Below, piece by piece: positions 36,910-45,828 of a DNA stretch of 64,000 nucleotides. Made by a program: the position numbers and the translations under genes. Location: the NCBI RefSeq assembly GCF_036452155.1, contig NZ_JAWJZY010000003.1; one strand, 5' to 3'. Under the pieces are notes generated by a model that saw only the letters and a list, made by a program, of their open reading frames with translations, did not search any database and had not been told where the DNA came from. Within the stretch, counting starts at the first letter, position 1. The number at the start of each line of letters is the position of its first letter. This DNA is from Sorlinia euscelidii. GTDB lineage: Bacteria; Pseudomonadota; Alphaproteobacteria; Acetobacterales; Acetobacteraceae.

Positions 36910-37299
36910 ATGGAATTCTTGTTGTTCATCCTTCTGTTTTTTGCATGTCTTTATTTCCTGCCCAGCATCATTGCGGCCTTTCGCAACACACACCACCTGC
37001 CCGCCCTTTTCCTGCTCAACCTCTTTCTCGGGTGGACGTTCATCGGGTGGGTACTGACGCTCTTCATCGCGCTCCTGATCGAACGGCGGGATGAGTATGA
37101 GGCGCGTCGGCTGTTTTTCTTTAACCAGCTTGGCGCGCCCGTCCCATTGCCGAATGCGATGCGGTCCCGGACGCTTCTGCTCGTGATTATCGTGATTCTG
37201 ACGGTTCTCCTCGTTGTCGGGCTGTCCGAAAATGCGAGCCACGTCATGACGCTGCTGCATGAATACGCCAACAATCCTAAGATCGAGTCGGATTTCTAG
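36910..37299 (+). CDS. Superinfection-immunity family membrane protein
   Basis: 129 residues. The first 65 match the Imm_superinfect domain: FLLFILLFFACLYFLPSIIA, then AALFLLNLFLGWTFIGWVLTLFIAL, giving two membrane helices with the family's FLPS and NLFLGWTFIGW. A third helix (LLLVIIVILTVLLVV) follows a short basic linker. The domain is named after phage T4 Imm, but most bacterial copies stand alone with no known role, and no phage genes lie nearby. The start follows AGGAG. Confidence 0.75.
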   Translation: MEFLLFILLFFACLYFLPSIIAAFRNTHHLPALFLLNLFLGWTFIGWVLTLFIALLIERRDEYEARRLFFFNQLGAPVPLPNAMRSRTLLLVIIVILTVLLVVGLSENASHVMTLLHEYANNPKIESDF

Positions 37300-37408
37300 G
37301 CGCAGCCTTTTTTTCCGCGGGATTTTGAAGCGTCCCTTTACCGGATTTTAATGCAACTCTTCGGCGTTCATCGCGTGTCATCTCTGATAGTTTCGGAAGG
37401 ACATTGTG

Positions 37409-37915
37409 ATGAACGCCCGCGTGACAACCCTGGCATCCCTCTCAGCCCTGATCGCCGTGACATCCTGCGCGGCGCCAGGGACGGAAAACCGATCGGACAC
37501 TTACATGGCGGGCGAAGTCAACCAGCGTCAGGCCATCAAAGTCGTCACCATCATTTCAGTCTCGCCAGCGCGCATTCAGGTTGATAATACCAGTCGACGG
37601 CGTACGGCGCAGATTGTTGGCGGCATTCTGGGTGCGGGTCTCGGCGCCGGGCTGGGCACAGGGGTTGCGCATTCAACCGCCGCGGGCGCGCTTGGTGGGT
37701 TAGGCGGCATCGCCGCAGGCGCAGCAGGTGGCTCTATCGTCCCCAGCACAACCTATGTCAATGGTGTGCAGATTGCCTACCAGGATGGCCATCAGGCTTT
37801 CAGCTCCGCCCAGGTGGGTCGCCTTTGCGAATATGGACCGGGCCCGGCAACATTGATTGCGATGAATGCAACTCAGACACGGATCCAGCCCAACCGCCAA
37901 TGCGCAACGAAATAA
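37409..37915 (+). CDS. Glycine-zipper outer-membrane lipoprotein
   Basis: 168 residues. A lipobox-like AVTSC ends the signal sequence, followed by AAPGTENRSDTY. The middle has a Gly-zipper membrane hairpin (GGILGAGLGAGLGTGVAHS, then GGLGGIAAGAAGGS), as in SlyB/PcP-type 2TM lipoproteins. The C-terminal part has VGRLCEYGPG and RIQPN. The next gene is a close paralogue. Envelope maintenance is the likely role, inferred from family. Confidence 0.72.
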   Translation: MNARVTTLASLSALIAVTSCAAPGTENRSDTYMAGEVNQRQAIKVVTIISVSPARIQVDNTSRRRTAQIVGGILGAGLGAGLGTGVAHSTAAGALGGLGGIAAGAAGGSIVPSTTYVNGVQIAYQDGHQAFSSAQVGRLCEYGPGPATLIAMNATQTRIQPNRQCATK

Positions 37916-38059
37916 TGGGCTTAAGACGGGTCGGGCGTCCGATCCGTGCATCCGTCAAACTGTTTCTGGCGCGTAAAATGCTTGCTATAAATCAATCTCT
38001 GGGAAACACTGCGCTTTATTCGTTAAAAAATTAAAAATGACCGATTAGGAATCAAGCGT

Positions 38060-38575
38060 ATGTCTTCGAAGATCCTCCGCCATAGCTCAGCCATTGCCGC
38101 GCTCACATTGATGGCATCCTGCGCCGCACCAGGGACGGAAAACCGAGCTGATACTTATGGAAGCGCCCAGGTGAATCAGCGTCAGGCGTTGAAGGTCGTC
38201 ACGATTATTGGCGTAGCGCCTGCACGTGTGCAGGTTAATAACTCCCGCAACCAGACAGCGGCGCAGATTGCTGGCGGGATTTTGGGCGCCGGGCTAGGGG
38301 TCGGTCTCGGGCTCGGTGTCGGGCATTCCAACGCCGGTGCAGCCTTGGGCGGACTTGGCGGGGGTGTCGCTGGTGCGGCGGCCGGTTCCATCGTGCCGGA
38401 CACGACTTTCGTCAATGGTGTTCAGATCGCTTATAAAGACGGCAATGCCATGTATAGCTCAGCCCAAGTGGGGCGCTTATGCGAGTTTGCGCCGGGCCAG
38501 GCCATGCTGGTCGCCATGACTCGCACGGAGACGCGTGTACAGCCCAACCATCAATGCCCCCGGACCGGTAAATGA
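38060..38575 (+). CDS. Glycine-zipper outer-membrane lipoprotein (tandem paralogue)
   Basis: 171 residues, matching the previous gene along its whole length (SCAAPGTENRADTY, VNQRQALKVVTII, GGILGAGLGVGLGLGVGHS, VNGVQIAYKDG, SSAQVGRLCEFAPG, VQPNHQC). The two are a tandem duplication about 145 bases apart. Its stop overlaps the start of the following small lipoprotein (ATGA), so those two are cotranscribed. Confidence 0.72.
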   Translation: MSSKILRHSSAIAALTLMASCAAPGTENRADTYGSAQVNQRQALKVVTIIGVAPARVQVNNSRNQTAAQIAGGILGAGLGVGLGLGVGHSNAGAALGGLGGGVAGAAAGSIVPDTTFVNGVQIAYKDGNAMYSSAQVGRLCEFAPGQAMLVAMTRTETRVQPNHQCPRTGK

Positions 38576-38805
38576 CCCTCCTCACCTCGCGCCGCCTCGG
38601 TTTGCTCGCTGTCATCCTGGCCCTGCCATCCTGCGGCGACCCGACCCCGCCACCCCAAACAGCGGAGTTTGACCCTGTTACGCAACAGCAGCAACTCACA
38701 GCCATGCATGATGAGTATGAGCGCGATAACGCCCTGGCCTATCAATATCAGATGATGCAGGCCCAGCAGCGCGCTGCTGAAGCGACGGCAAGACGGAAGC
38801 CATGA
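38572..38805 (+). CDS. Small lipoprotein
   Basis: 77 residues with the lipobox LALPSC and then GDPTPPPQ. The remainder is Gln-rich and helical (TQQQQLTAMHDEYERDNALAYQYQMMQAQQRAAE). It begins inside the stop codon of the glycine-zipper gene. The family is not recognised. A second copy of the same design lies at 38960. Confidence 0.6.
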   Translation: MTLLTSRRLGLLAVILALPSCGDPTPPPQTAEFDPVTQQQQLTAMHDEYERDNALAYQYQMMQAQQRAAEATARRKP

Positions 38806-38959
38806 TTGACAGGCAAACTGGTAAGTGGAGGGTGGGCACGGCTTCTCCGGATTTTAACTTCTCCGCGTGATAATGCTCCGGTTGGCCAAACCTTTTTGGT
38901 CCGGTTCGGACACGGGTCTCGCCAGATCGATATTGAAGTTGGCTTGTGAGAGGATGGAC

Positions 38960-39202
38960 ATGCGATATACGCGCTTCAGGCGGGTAGCAAACATAATCGG
39001 ATTTGCAAGTCTGGCGATCGGCGTCACAGGCTGTGGTGATCCGAAACCACCGCCACAGGCCGCTCAGATCACGCCGGAAGAAATGAGTCGGAAAATCAAT
39101 GCCGTCGAAACCGTGCAGGAACAGAATGAAGCCGCATCCTACCAGCATTACATGCAGCAACAGAACGAACGCGAGCATGCAGGTAGCAAGGCGGCGCGCT
39201 AG
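38960..39202 (+). CDS. Small lipoprotein (paralogue of the preceding gene)
   Basis: 80 residues. Lipobox GVTGC, then GDPKPPPQAAQITPEEM and a Gln/Glu-rich helix (EQNEAASYQHYMQQQNERE). The shared GDPxPPPQ start and helical tail show that it is a sister of the gene at 38572. The chosen ATG at 38960 has GAGAGG six bases upstream; earlier in-frame starts would put the lipobox too far from the N-terminus. Confidence 0.55.
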   Translation: MRYTRFRRVANIIGFASLAIGVTGCGDPKPPPQAAQITPEEMSRKINAVETVQEQNEAASYQHYMQQQNEREHAGSKAAR

Positions 39203-39221
39203 CCCGGGCGAATCTCACAAG

Positions 39222-39488
39222 TTAATGGGCGAGCGGTATCCAGGCCGATCCCCGCATCCTTTTTGACCTTGCAACAAGGAAACAGTCCTGGCCATCATCC
39301 CAGATACCGAAGTAAATCATTGAATCTGAAATAAAAAACGCAGCTTCCCCATCTTGAGGGGTTTGCCCCTCCTGAAAAATACGCCAACGCGTGTCATTTA
39401 AAGCAGGGGGTGTACGGCCGACCATGAGCGCTGAGAGATCGAAAACTTCATCTCGACGAATTTTAGATGTTTGAGAACGTTGAAGCAC
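39222..39488 (-). CDS. Hypothetical protein, weak support
   Basis: An 88-residue frame with a GTG start. The composition is protein-like (RWRIFQEGQTPQDGEAAFF, YFGIWDDGQDCFLVARS), but no family is recognised and the ribosome site (GGAGG) is about 14 bases from the start. It could be the end of a decayed gene. Confidence 0.3.
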   Translation of the reverse strand: MLQRSQTSKIRRDEVFDLSALMVGRTPPALNDTRWRIFQEGQTPQDGEAAFFISDSMIYFGIWDDGQDCFLVARSKRMRGSAWIPLAH

Positions 39489-39897
39489 TTTCGACGAGGC
39501 CTCCTTACCTTTTTACGTGACGAAGAACTTGGCGAAGTCTCATCGTCCTTTCGGGGACGGTTACGAGCTTAACGTTGTAAACCCTCATTAGGATCCATGA
39601 TGATCCCGATGCGCCCCGTCCGGCGAAAACTTGCCGGAAAATCATGGCCTTACAATTAAATTGCCGTTTATCGACAAAGGTGAGAACGCCGCGAAAGTCC
39701 TCATCCATTCCGGTGATGTAAGAGCTCAGTTTTCACCCAAGTCCTCATAAACGCCACACTCACCCTCATTTGTGGCCATATTAAGGTCCGCCTGGATTTC
39801 GCTTCTGCGCCGCCCTCAATCATGAGCGCGCGTGTCGTCATTAAGTGGATTGTGCCGCCGTGACCATCTCATCCATGCCGCGCCGCGTGTGTGCGAC
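39489..39897. other. Intergenic region beside copA
   Basis: About 400 bases. A 67-residue minus-strand frame (39505-39708) is open but has no recognisable features. Nothing else recognised. Confidence 0.35.
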
Positions 39898-42054
39898 TCA
39901 GTTTCTACCCGGCTGCCAACGCCGCAAGGCCAGCGCATTCAACACGACAGAAAGTGAACTTAGCTCCATCGCCGCCGACGCCACAGCTGGAGTTAAAAGA
40001 CCCATGACCGCAACGGGGATGGCGCAAACATTGTAGAGAAATGCAAGCCCCAGGTTGGTTTTGATTTTACGCAAAGCCGCGCCGGAAAGCTGCATAAGGT
40101 CGTCAATTGCCGGGAGGTCATTGCGGATCAAGATGATATCAGCGTGATTCATTGATATCGCGGCGGCCGAACCCATCGCGATTGAGGTGTCGGCGCTGGC
40201 AAGCGCTGGCGCATCGTTGACGCCATCTCCCACCATCGCCACGAAGTGCCCGTCTTCACGCAGGGATTTGACGAGCCTGGCTTTCCCTTCCGGCAAAATA
40301 CCGGCCTGGACATCCGTAATGCCCAGTTGCGACGCCACATGCCGGGCGGAAGCAGCGTGATCCCCCGTCAGGAGAACCGGCGTGATGCTTTTACGGCGCA
40401 ACGTGTCAATGACGGATTTTGCGTCCGTGCGTGGCGTGTCTTCCAAGGCAATAACGCCCAGCATTCGGCCCCTACGCGCCGCGACAACAACCGTCTTGCC
40501 CTGATTTTCCAACGGTTGGATCAATGTCGCCGGTAAATTATATCCCTCGGACATAAAGTAGGCTGGTGCGCCGGCCATGACGGCATCTTCCCCGATTTGC
40601 GCGGCGACACCACGCCCCGGCATGATGCGGAACTGCGTGACTTCCACCTCATCAATCGCGCGGGAGCGTGCATGATTGACAATGGCGCGGGCGAGCGGAT
40701 GCTCTGCGTGGTTTTCAACTGCCAGTAAAGTCGTCAGCAGATCATGCTCCGAAGCACCTTTGACGGCGATCACGTCCGTGACTTCAAACTGCCCGCGCGT
40801 CAACGTCCCCGTCTTGTCGAAAATGATCATGTCGGACTTTGATAGCGTTTCAAACGCAGCGGCATTGCGCATCAATATGCCGCTGCGTGCAGCCCGCCCT
40901 CCCGCAACCATCAGCACAATCGGTGTCGCCAGGCCCAAGGCGCAGGGACAGGCGATAACCATGACGGCGATGGCGGCGGTCAGGCTTGTCAGGAAAATAT
41001 GCGTGTGCAGAAACCACAGCAGAAAAGTGGCGAGCGCGACGATCATGATCAATGGGACGAAGATACGCGTCACGCGATCCACCCATCGCGAGATCGGCGC
41101 CTTTGTCAGTTGCGCATTCCTCACAGTCTCGACCATGCGGGCCACGACTGTATCCGCCCCGATGCATGTCGCGCGCAGTTTCAGCACGCCATTAATGTTG
41201 GTCGTCCCCGCGAAAACTTTATCGCCCACCTGACGGTAGACGGGGTGCGCCTCCCCGGTCAGGATCGATTCATTGACTTCCGACTCCCCGTCAATGACCT
41301 CACCGTCAACGGCGATATTTTCTCCCGGCCGGATGATGAAGACGTCCCCGACCTGAAGGCTTTCAATGGGTCGATCCACGACGCCTTCCGATGTTTCAAC
41401 GTGGATCAGGGCGGGTTTGAAAGCGAGAAGCGTTTCAAGATCCGCCGCGGCCTGCGCTTTGGAGCGCGCCTCCAGCCATTTGCCGAGTGAGACGAAGAAG
41501 ATGATGAAAACGCCCGTCTCAAAATAAAGCGCCGCGCTATCCCCGCAAAACATATTCCAGACGCTGAAAATATAGGCGCATGATGTGCTCAGCACGACCA
41601 ACACATCCATATTCGCATCACCGCCCTTCAAGGCGGCGAAAGCGCGGTGGTAAAAATGCCGCGCGAGGTAAAACTGCACGAAACTGGCGATGACCAGTTC
41701 GGGCCACGCAAGCGCGGGTGGATGCAGCCCCGCCCACATGGCCAGCATCGTGCAAAAGAAGAATGCCGCGCACAAAGTCAGCAAAATCATGTCCCGGTCA
41801 ATGCCGAGGAAGCGCCGGGCTGGCTGCGCATCTCGCCCGACCGTCCGCTCATCCACCGCGTCGAAACCCGCTTTACGAATGGCCGCAAAGACATCTGGCG
41901 GTTTTATCGGCCCGTCCAGCGTGATGGCCGCCCGCTCTGACGCGTAATCGACCCGGGCCGCCACGCCGTCCTGCCGGTTCAGCACACGCTCAAGACGCGC
42001 TGCGCAACTGGCGCAGCTCATACCAATGACACGGAGCGTGAGTTGATCAGACAT
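39898..42054 (-). CDS. copA: Copper-exporting P1B-type ATPase
   Basis: 718 residues. One N-terminal heavy-metal domain (GMSCASC, Cys14 and Cys17), then membrane helices, the ion-path motif IACPCALGLATPI, the phosphorylation site IFDKTGTLTRG, the HP motif AEHPLARAI, and the hinge VGDGVNDAPALASAD. CPC plus GMxCxxC is the Cu(I) exporter pattern. The length is typical for a single-HMA CopA. It moves Cu(I) out of the cytoplasm using ATP. A copper chaperone gene lies 44 bases upstream on the same strand. Confidence 0.92.
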   Translation of the reverse strand: MSDQLTLRVIGMSCASCAARLERVLNRQDGVAARVDYASERAAITLDGPIKPPDVFAAIRKAGFDAVDERTVGRDAQPARRFLGIDRDMILLTLCAAFFFCTMLAMWAGLHPPALAWPELVIASFVQFYLARHFYHRAFAALKGGDANMDVLVVLSTSCAYIFSVWNMFCGDSAALYFETGVFIIFFVSLGKWLEARSKAQAAADLETLLAFKPALIHVETSEGVVDRPIESLQVGDVFIIRPGENIAVDGEVIDGESEVNESILTGEAHPVYRQVGDKVFAGTTNINGVLKLRATCIGADTVVARMVETVRNAQLTKAPISRWVDRVTRIFVPLIMIVALATFLLWFLHTHIFLTSLTAAIAVMVIACPCALGLATPIVLMVAGGRAARSGILMRNAAAFETLSKSDMIIFDKTGTLTRGQFEVTDVIAVKGASEHDLLTTLLAVENHAEHPLARAIVNHARSRAIDEVEVTQFRIMPGRGVAAQIGEDAVMAGAPAYFMSEGYNLPATLIQPLENQGKTVVVAARRGRMLGVIALEDTPRTDAKSVIDTLRRKSITPVLLTGDHAASARHVASQLGITDVQAGILPEGKARLVKSLREDGHFVAMVGDGVNDAPALASADTSIAMGSAAAISMNHADIILIRNDLPAIDDLMQLSGAALRKIKTNLGLAFLYNVCAIPVAVMGLLTPAVASAAMELSSLSVVLNALALRRWQPGRN

Positions 42055-42098
42055 AAAGCGTCCCTGTTAGAAAGACAGTATCAATGCCGGGTTTCGCT

Positions 42099-42317
42099 TT
42101 AAGGGCGTTGCGCAGCAGAGTAACCGGCATCTTCGACAATCTGGAGAATTCGTGTCGGCGTGACAGATGTCCCTTGCACTGTCAGCTCAAGCTCATGCCG
42201 TTCCAACGAAATCACGATATCGCTGACATCCGTTTCACGGGACAGGGCTTTGCGCAATGTCGAGACGCATCCCTCACACATCATGCCTTCAACCTTGAAA
42301 CGTAATTTCTGTCCCAT
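42099..42317 (-). CDS. copZ: Copper chaperone, heavy-metal-associated domain
   Basis: 72 residues forming one HMA domain: FKVEGMMCEGCVSTLRKAL with the metal-binding Cys pair, then the babbab fold to VEDAGYSAAQ. It would hand Cu(I) to the CopA pump encoded just downstream. The metal motif is MxCxxC as in CopZ. No operator for a copper regulator was recognised upstream. Confidence 0.85.
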   Translation of the reverse strand: MGQKLRFKVEGMMCEGCVSTLRKALSRETDVSDIVISLERHELELTVQGTSVTPTRILQIVEDAGYSAAQRP

Positions 42318-42511
42318 TTTTCCGCTCCCTTTACGCCGTCCAGGAGCGCCATTTGGCCCCCGCGAAACGCGTCAATCATATTTGAACCCTCTCATCAAGA
42401 TGACTTTCCGCGACCATCTTTCAAGATGTCACGCGCACTTGTGAAGCAGAAACCGCGCCGTGCGGGATAGGCGTTGACATGGTCGCGCGGCCTTCGCATT
42501 ATGTTGGTCAC

Positions 42512-42622
42512 GACCCGGGGGAGCCCTGCCGAAAGGGCTGAGAGGCTGTCAATCTGGCGCATGATGCCAGAGGTGCAGCGACCCTTAGAACCTGATCCAG
42601 TTGATACTGGCGTAGGAAGGAT
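42512..42622 (+). promoter_or_regulatory. TPP riboswitch (THI element)
   Basis: Shows the conserved blocks GGGGAGCC, GGGCTGAGAGG, then GACCCTTAGAACCTGATCC and ACTGGCGTAGGAAGG in the right order and spacing. It lies 66 bases before thiO and should lower thiamine gene expression when thiamine pyrophosphate is plentiful. Confidence 0.93.
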
Positions 42623-42688
42623 AAATAATCGTGCTGACACGGCCTTATCCCCTCAAGGGGACATGCCCTAACCCGCGGACGCGCGCCG

Positions 42689-43633
42689 ATGCGCCGCGCT
42701 GAAACGGACTTTGCCGTGCTGGGACGCGGCGTTGCCGCTTTAACCTGTGCGACCATGTTGCGTGAGGCCGGTTTCAGTGTGGAAGTTGTCGTGCCTAACG
42801 GCGCGCCCGCCCCCATCTCACACCTCGCGGGCGGAATGCTCGCCCCTTATTGCGAAGGTGAGACGGCCCCGGCGGCGGTCGTCGCAAATGGTCAACGCGC
42901 TTTGTCATGGTGGTCAGAACACGTGCCGGACGTGAAGCAGAATGGCACACTTGTGGTCGCCCCCCCGCGCGATCAACGTGAGCTGGAACGTTTCAGCCAG
43001 CGCACATCGCATCACCGTTGGGTTGCGCCGGAAGAGATCGAGCCGGACCTCGCAGATCAATTTTCCCGTGGCCTGTTTTTTCCCGAAGAAGGGCATCTTG
43101 ACCCGCGCAAGGCGCTGGCAAGTCTGGAGAGCCGCCTGCGGACGAAAAATGTCGCTTTCACACATGCGCCACATGCGCGCCAAATCATTGATTGCCGAGC
43201 TCTGCAATCCGCCGATCAGCTACGCGGGCTGCGTGGCGTGCGTGGGGAAATGCTGATTGTCAGAAATCCGCTTCTGGCGCTGTCACGTCCTATCCGCCTC
43301 CTTCATCCAAGATTCCCCTGTTACATCGTGCCACGTGATGACGGCGTTTACATGATCGGCGCAACGATGGTGGAAACAGGTTTCGCAGGTCGGCCAACCG
43401 CGCAATCCGTCATGGCGCTTCTCTCCGCCGCTTACAGCGTGCACCCGTCCTTCGCGGAGGCTGAAATATTGGAAATGGGGGCCGGCGTGCGCCCGGCTTT
43501 CGAGGATAACATCCCCCGCGTCATTCACGAGCATGGGCGGTGGCACGTGAATGGCATGTATCGACATGGTTTCCTCATGGCGCCCCATTGTGCCGAGACG
43601 CTTATCCACATGCTTCAGGAGGTGCGGACATGA
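42689..43633 (+). CDS. thiO: Glycine oxidase ThiO (thiamine thiazole synthesis)
   Basis: 314 residues. The N-terminal FAD-binding beta-alpha-beta (FAVLGRGVAALTCATML, a slightly altered GxGxxG) is followed by HLAGGMLAPYCEGE, the ThiO-type GGMLAPY motif, and the C-terminal GAGVRPAFEDNIPRV, HVNGMYRHGFLMAP. The enzyme oxidises glycine to the imine that ThiG needs. First gene after the TPP riboswitch; its stop overlaps the thiS start. The ATG at 42689 lacks a strong ribosome site. Confidence 0.88.
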   Translation: MRRAETDFAVLGRGVAALTCATMLREAGFSVEVVVPNGAPAPISHLAGGMLAPYCEGETAPAAVVANGQRALSWWSEHVPDVKQNGTLVVAPPRDQRELERFSQRTSHHRWVAPEEIEPDLADQFSRGLFFPEEGHLDPRKALASLESRLRTKNVAFTHAPHARQIIDCRALQSADQLRGLRGVRGEMLIVRNPLLALSRPIRLLHPRFPCYIVPRDDGVYMIGATMVETGFAGRPTAQSVMALLSAAYSVHPSFAEAEILEMGAGVRPAFEDNIPRVIHEHGRWHVNGMYRHGFLMAPHCAETLIHMLQEVRT

Positions 43634-43827
43634 AAATTTTCCTCAATGGTGACATCATCGAGACGGACGCGACGTCACTCGCCGAACTGGTGGCAGCCCA
43701 TCCTGGCGCGTGCACGGCCGTTGCGACAGCCGTCAACGGCACCTTCATCGCGCGGGATCAGCGCGCCGCCTTTATCATCCAGCCGGACATGCGGGTTGAA
43801 ATTCTCTCCCCGATGCAGGGGGGGTAG
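43630..43827 (+). CDS. thiS: Sulfur carrier protein ThiS
   Basis: 65 residues, ubiquitin-like, opening MKIFLNGD and ending in the required Gly-Gly (SPMQGG), which becomes a thiocarboxylate through ThiF. VATAVNGTFIARDQR is the family strand-turn region. It starts in the thiO stop codon and is followed one base later by thiG, so all are translated as an operon. Confidence 0.93.
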   Translation: MKIFLNGDIIETDATSLAELVAAHPGACTAVATAVNGTFIARDQRAAFIIQPDMRVEILSPMQGG

Positions 43828-43828
43828 C

Positions 43829-44587
43829 ATGTTTTACGGCGTAACACTTAAAAGCCGCCTCTTCCTCGGCACGGCGCAATATCCTTCTCCGTCTGTTTTA
43901 CGCCGCGCCATCACCGCATCCGGGGCGGACGTCATCACCGTCTCCCTGCGGCGGGAAGGCGCAGAGGGCGCCGCCTTCCGCGAGATCCTTCAGCAGAGCG
44001 CGTGTCGCATCCTGCCGAACACGGCGGGCTGTCACAGTGTGATGGAAGCTGTCACAACGGCCCATATGGCACGCGAGCTTTTCGGCACAAGCTGGATCAA
44101 ACTTGAGGTGATCGGCCATGCGGATACGCTGCAACCAGACCCCTTCAAGCTCGTCGAGGCCGCGCGCATCCTCTCTGATGACGGTTTCGCCGTGTTTCCC
44201 TACACTACGGAAGATCTTATTCTGGGTGAAAAATTACTGGCCGCCGGGTGCCGGGTGCTGATGCCCTGGGCCGCGCCGATCGGGAGCGGGCAGGGCTTGC
44301 GGCACAAGGATGCGCTGCGGACGATGCGGGCCTGGTTTTCCGACACGCCGATCATCATTGATGCCGGAATTGGCGCGCCCAGCCAAGCCCTTGAGGCGAT
44401 GGAAATGGGCATGGACGGCATATTGTTGAACACGGCCATCGCACATGCGCGTGACCCGGAACGCATGGCCCGCGCCTTTCGTCTGGCCGTGGAAGCCGGG
44501 CAGGACGCCTTCCAAGCCGGGTTGATGCCGCGACGGGATATGGCGCAGCCATCGACACCTGTTTTCGGCATGGCAGACCTGACATGA
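43829..44587 (+). CDS. thiG: Thiazole synthase ThiG
   Basis: 252 residues, TIM barrel. SRLFLGTAQYPSP opens the protein; LPNTAGCHS, WIKLEVIGH with the Schiff-base Lys, LMPWAAPIGSGQG, and IIDAGIGAPSQALEAMEMGMDGILLNTAIA match the family. It builds the thiazole phosphate from deoxyxylulose phosphate, ThiS thiocarboxylate and dehydroglycine. The ATG at 43829 directly follows the thiS stop. Confidence 0.93.
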   Translation: MFYGVTLKSRLFLGTAQYPSPSVLRRAITASGADVITVSLRREGAEGAAFREILQQSACRILPNTAGCHSVMEAVTTAHMARELFGTSWIKLEVIGHADTLQPDPFKLVEAARILSDDGFAVFPYTTEDLILGEKLLAAGCRVLMPWAAPIGSGQGLRHKDALRTMRAWFSDTPIIIDAGIGAPSQALEAMEMGMDGILLNTAIAHARDPERMARAFRLAVEAGQDAFQAGLMPRRDMAQPSTPVFGMADLT

Positions 44588-45207
44588 CGCCTGAATTGCC
44601 GCCATTTTACCTTATCCTTGATGGGACAACCCATCTTGAAGCGTGCCTGGAAGTCGGCTTACGCCTCGTTCAGCTCCGCATCAAAGACCGCCCTCTTTCT
44701 GTGATTCGGGAGGAGATCGCGCGTGCAAAACATCTTTGCGACGCTTATGGCGCAATCCTCGTCATTAATGATTATTGGCAGATGGCCTGTGAAATAGGCT
44801 GTGGCTGGGTGCATCTGGGCCAGGAGGATCTTGACCACGCCGATCTGACGCAGATCCGTCGCGCGGGGGTGCGTATCGGACTTTCCACGCATAATGAGGC
44901 CGAATTGACGCGCGCTTTAGCGTTGACACCTGATTACATTGCGCTTGGCCCGATTTATGAGACGAAACTGAAAAAGATGACATGCGCCCCACAGGGACTG
45001 GATAAAATCAGGGTCTGGAAAGACCGGATCAGCCCCCTCCCCCTGATCGCCATCGGTGGGTTGACGCCGGCGCGTCTGCCGGGCGTTCTCAATGCCGGTG
45101 CCGATGTCGCCTGCGTTGTCACGGACGTCATCACCGCGCCAGACCCGGTCGCACGCTGCCGGCTCTGGCTGGAACGCGCAAGCGAGGCGCAGTATGTCGC
45201 GTTATGA
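44584..45207 (+). CDS. thiE: Thiamine-phosphate synthase ThiE
   Basis: 207 residues. VQLRIKD near residue 30, INDYWQMA, GWVHLGQEDL, GLSTHNEAEL, DYIALGPIYETKLK and IAIGGLTPARLP follow the ThiE order; the pyrophosphate loop is slightly changed (YETKLKKM where many have FxTxTK). It joins the thiazole and pyrimidine halves. It overlaps thiG by four bases and thiF by fourteen. Confidence 0.9.
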   Translation: MTPELPPFYLILDGTTHLEACLEVGLRLVQLRIKDRPLSVIREEIARAKHLCDAYGAILVINDYWQMACEIGCGWVHLGQEDLDHADLTQIRRAGVRIGLSTHNEAELTRALALTPDYIALGPIYETKLKKMTCAPQGLDKIRVWKDRISPLPLIAIGGLTPARLPGVLNAGADVACVVTDVITAPDPVARCRLWLERASEAQYVAL

Positions 45208-45828
45208 CCGTCAGCTTCGGATTTTCCCTAATGGGGCGCGGGATCAGGCGCGTTTGCGGCAGGCCCGCGTGCTTGTCATCGGCGCGGGGGATTGGGGGCG
45301 AGCCTTCTGCCGCTCCTTGTGGGTGCGGGATGCGGATATATCGCGATCATGGATCATGACGTGGTGGCGGCGCATAATCTGCACCGCCAGACGATTTTCC
45401 GGGAGAGTGACGTGGGTCGCCTCAAGGCGGAATGCGCTGTTCGCCATCTCTTAACGCTTAATTCTGAGAGCCAGCTTGTCGCGATCCCGCGCGCCATGAC
45501 GCCAGACGCGGCAATGACCCTTATCCCCGAATTTGACATCGTCATTGACGCGGCGGATGAAGTCGCGGTGACTTACGCGCTTTCAGATCTGTGCAAGCGG
45601 CGCAACACCCCGTTTATCTCCGCTTCAGTTGCCGGGCGCATGGGGTATGTCGGCGGTTTCTGCCGTAACGCGCCGAGTTACCGCGCCATATTCCCCGCAT
45701 TACCCGATCGCGTCATGACATGTGGGGACACGGGCGTGATGGGCCCTGTGGTTGCCGTGATGGGCGCTTTACAGGCCCAAATGGTGCTGGATGTCCTTAT
45801 GGACACGACACCTTCCCCCTCGGCCTGA
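45194..45828 (+). pseudogene. thiF: ThiF-type adenylyltransferase, one frameshift (probably a sequencing error)
   Basis: The start YDRQLRIFPNGARDQARLRQARVLVIGAG is the E1-like opening. At the run GGGGG 45286-45290 the frame slips; one extra G gives GAGGLGASLLPLLVGAGCGYIAIMDHD, restoring the ATP-binding GxGxxG and the MDxD. The rest has NLHRQTIF, DAADEVAVTYALSDLC and TCGDTGVMGPVVAVMGALQA. It would adenylate the ThiS C-terminus. The usual paired CxxC zinc site is not clearly visible, as the C-terminus is short. It sits in a tight overlap with thiE and the next gene. Confidence 0.82.

Noticed and set aside
36910..37299. Superinfection-immunity protein as evidence for a prophage
   Set aside because: No phage structural, integrase or lysis genes were seen nearby, and stand-alone family members are common in bacteria.
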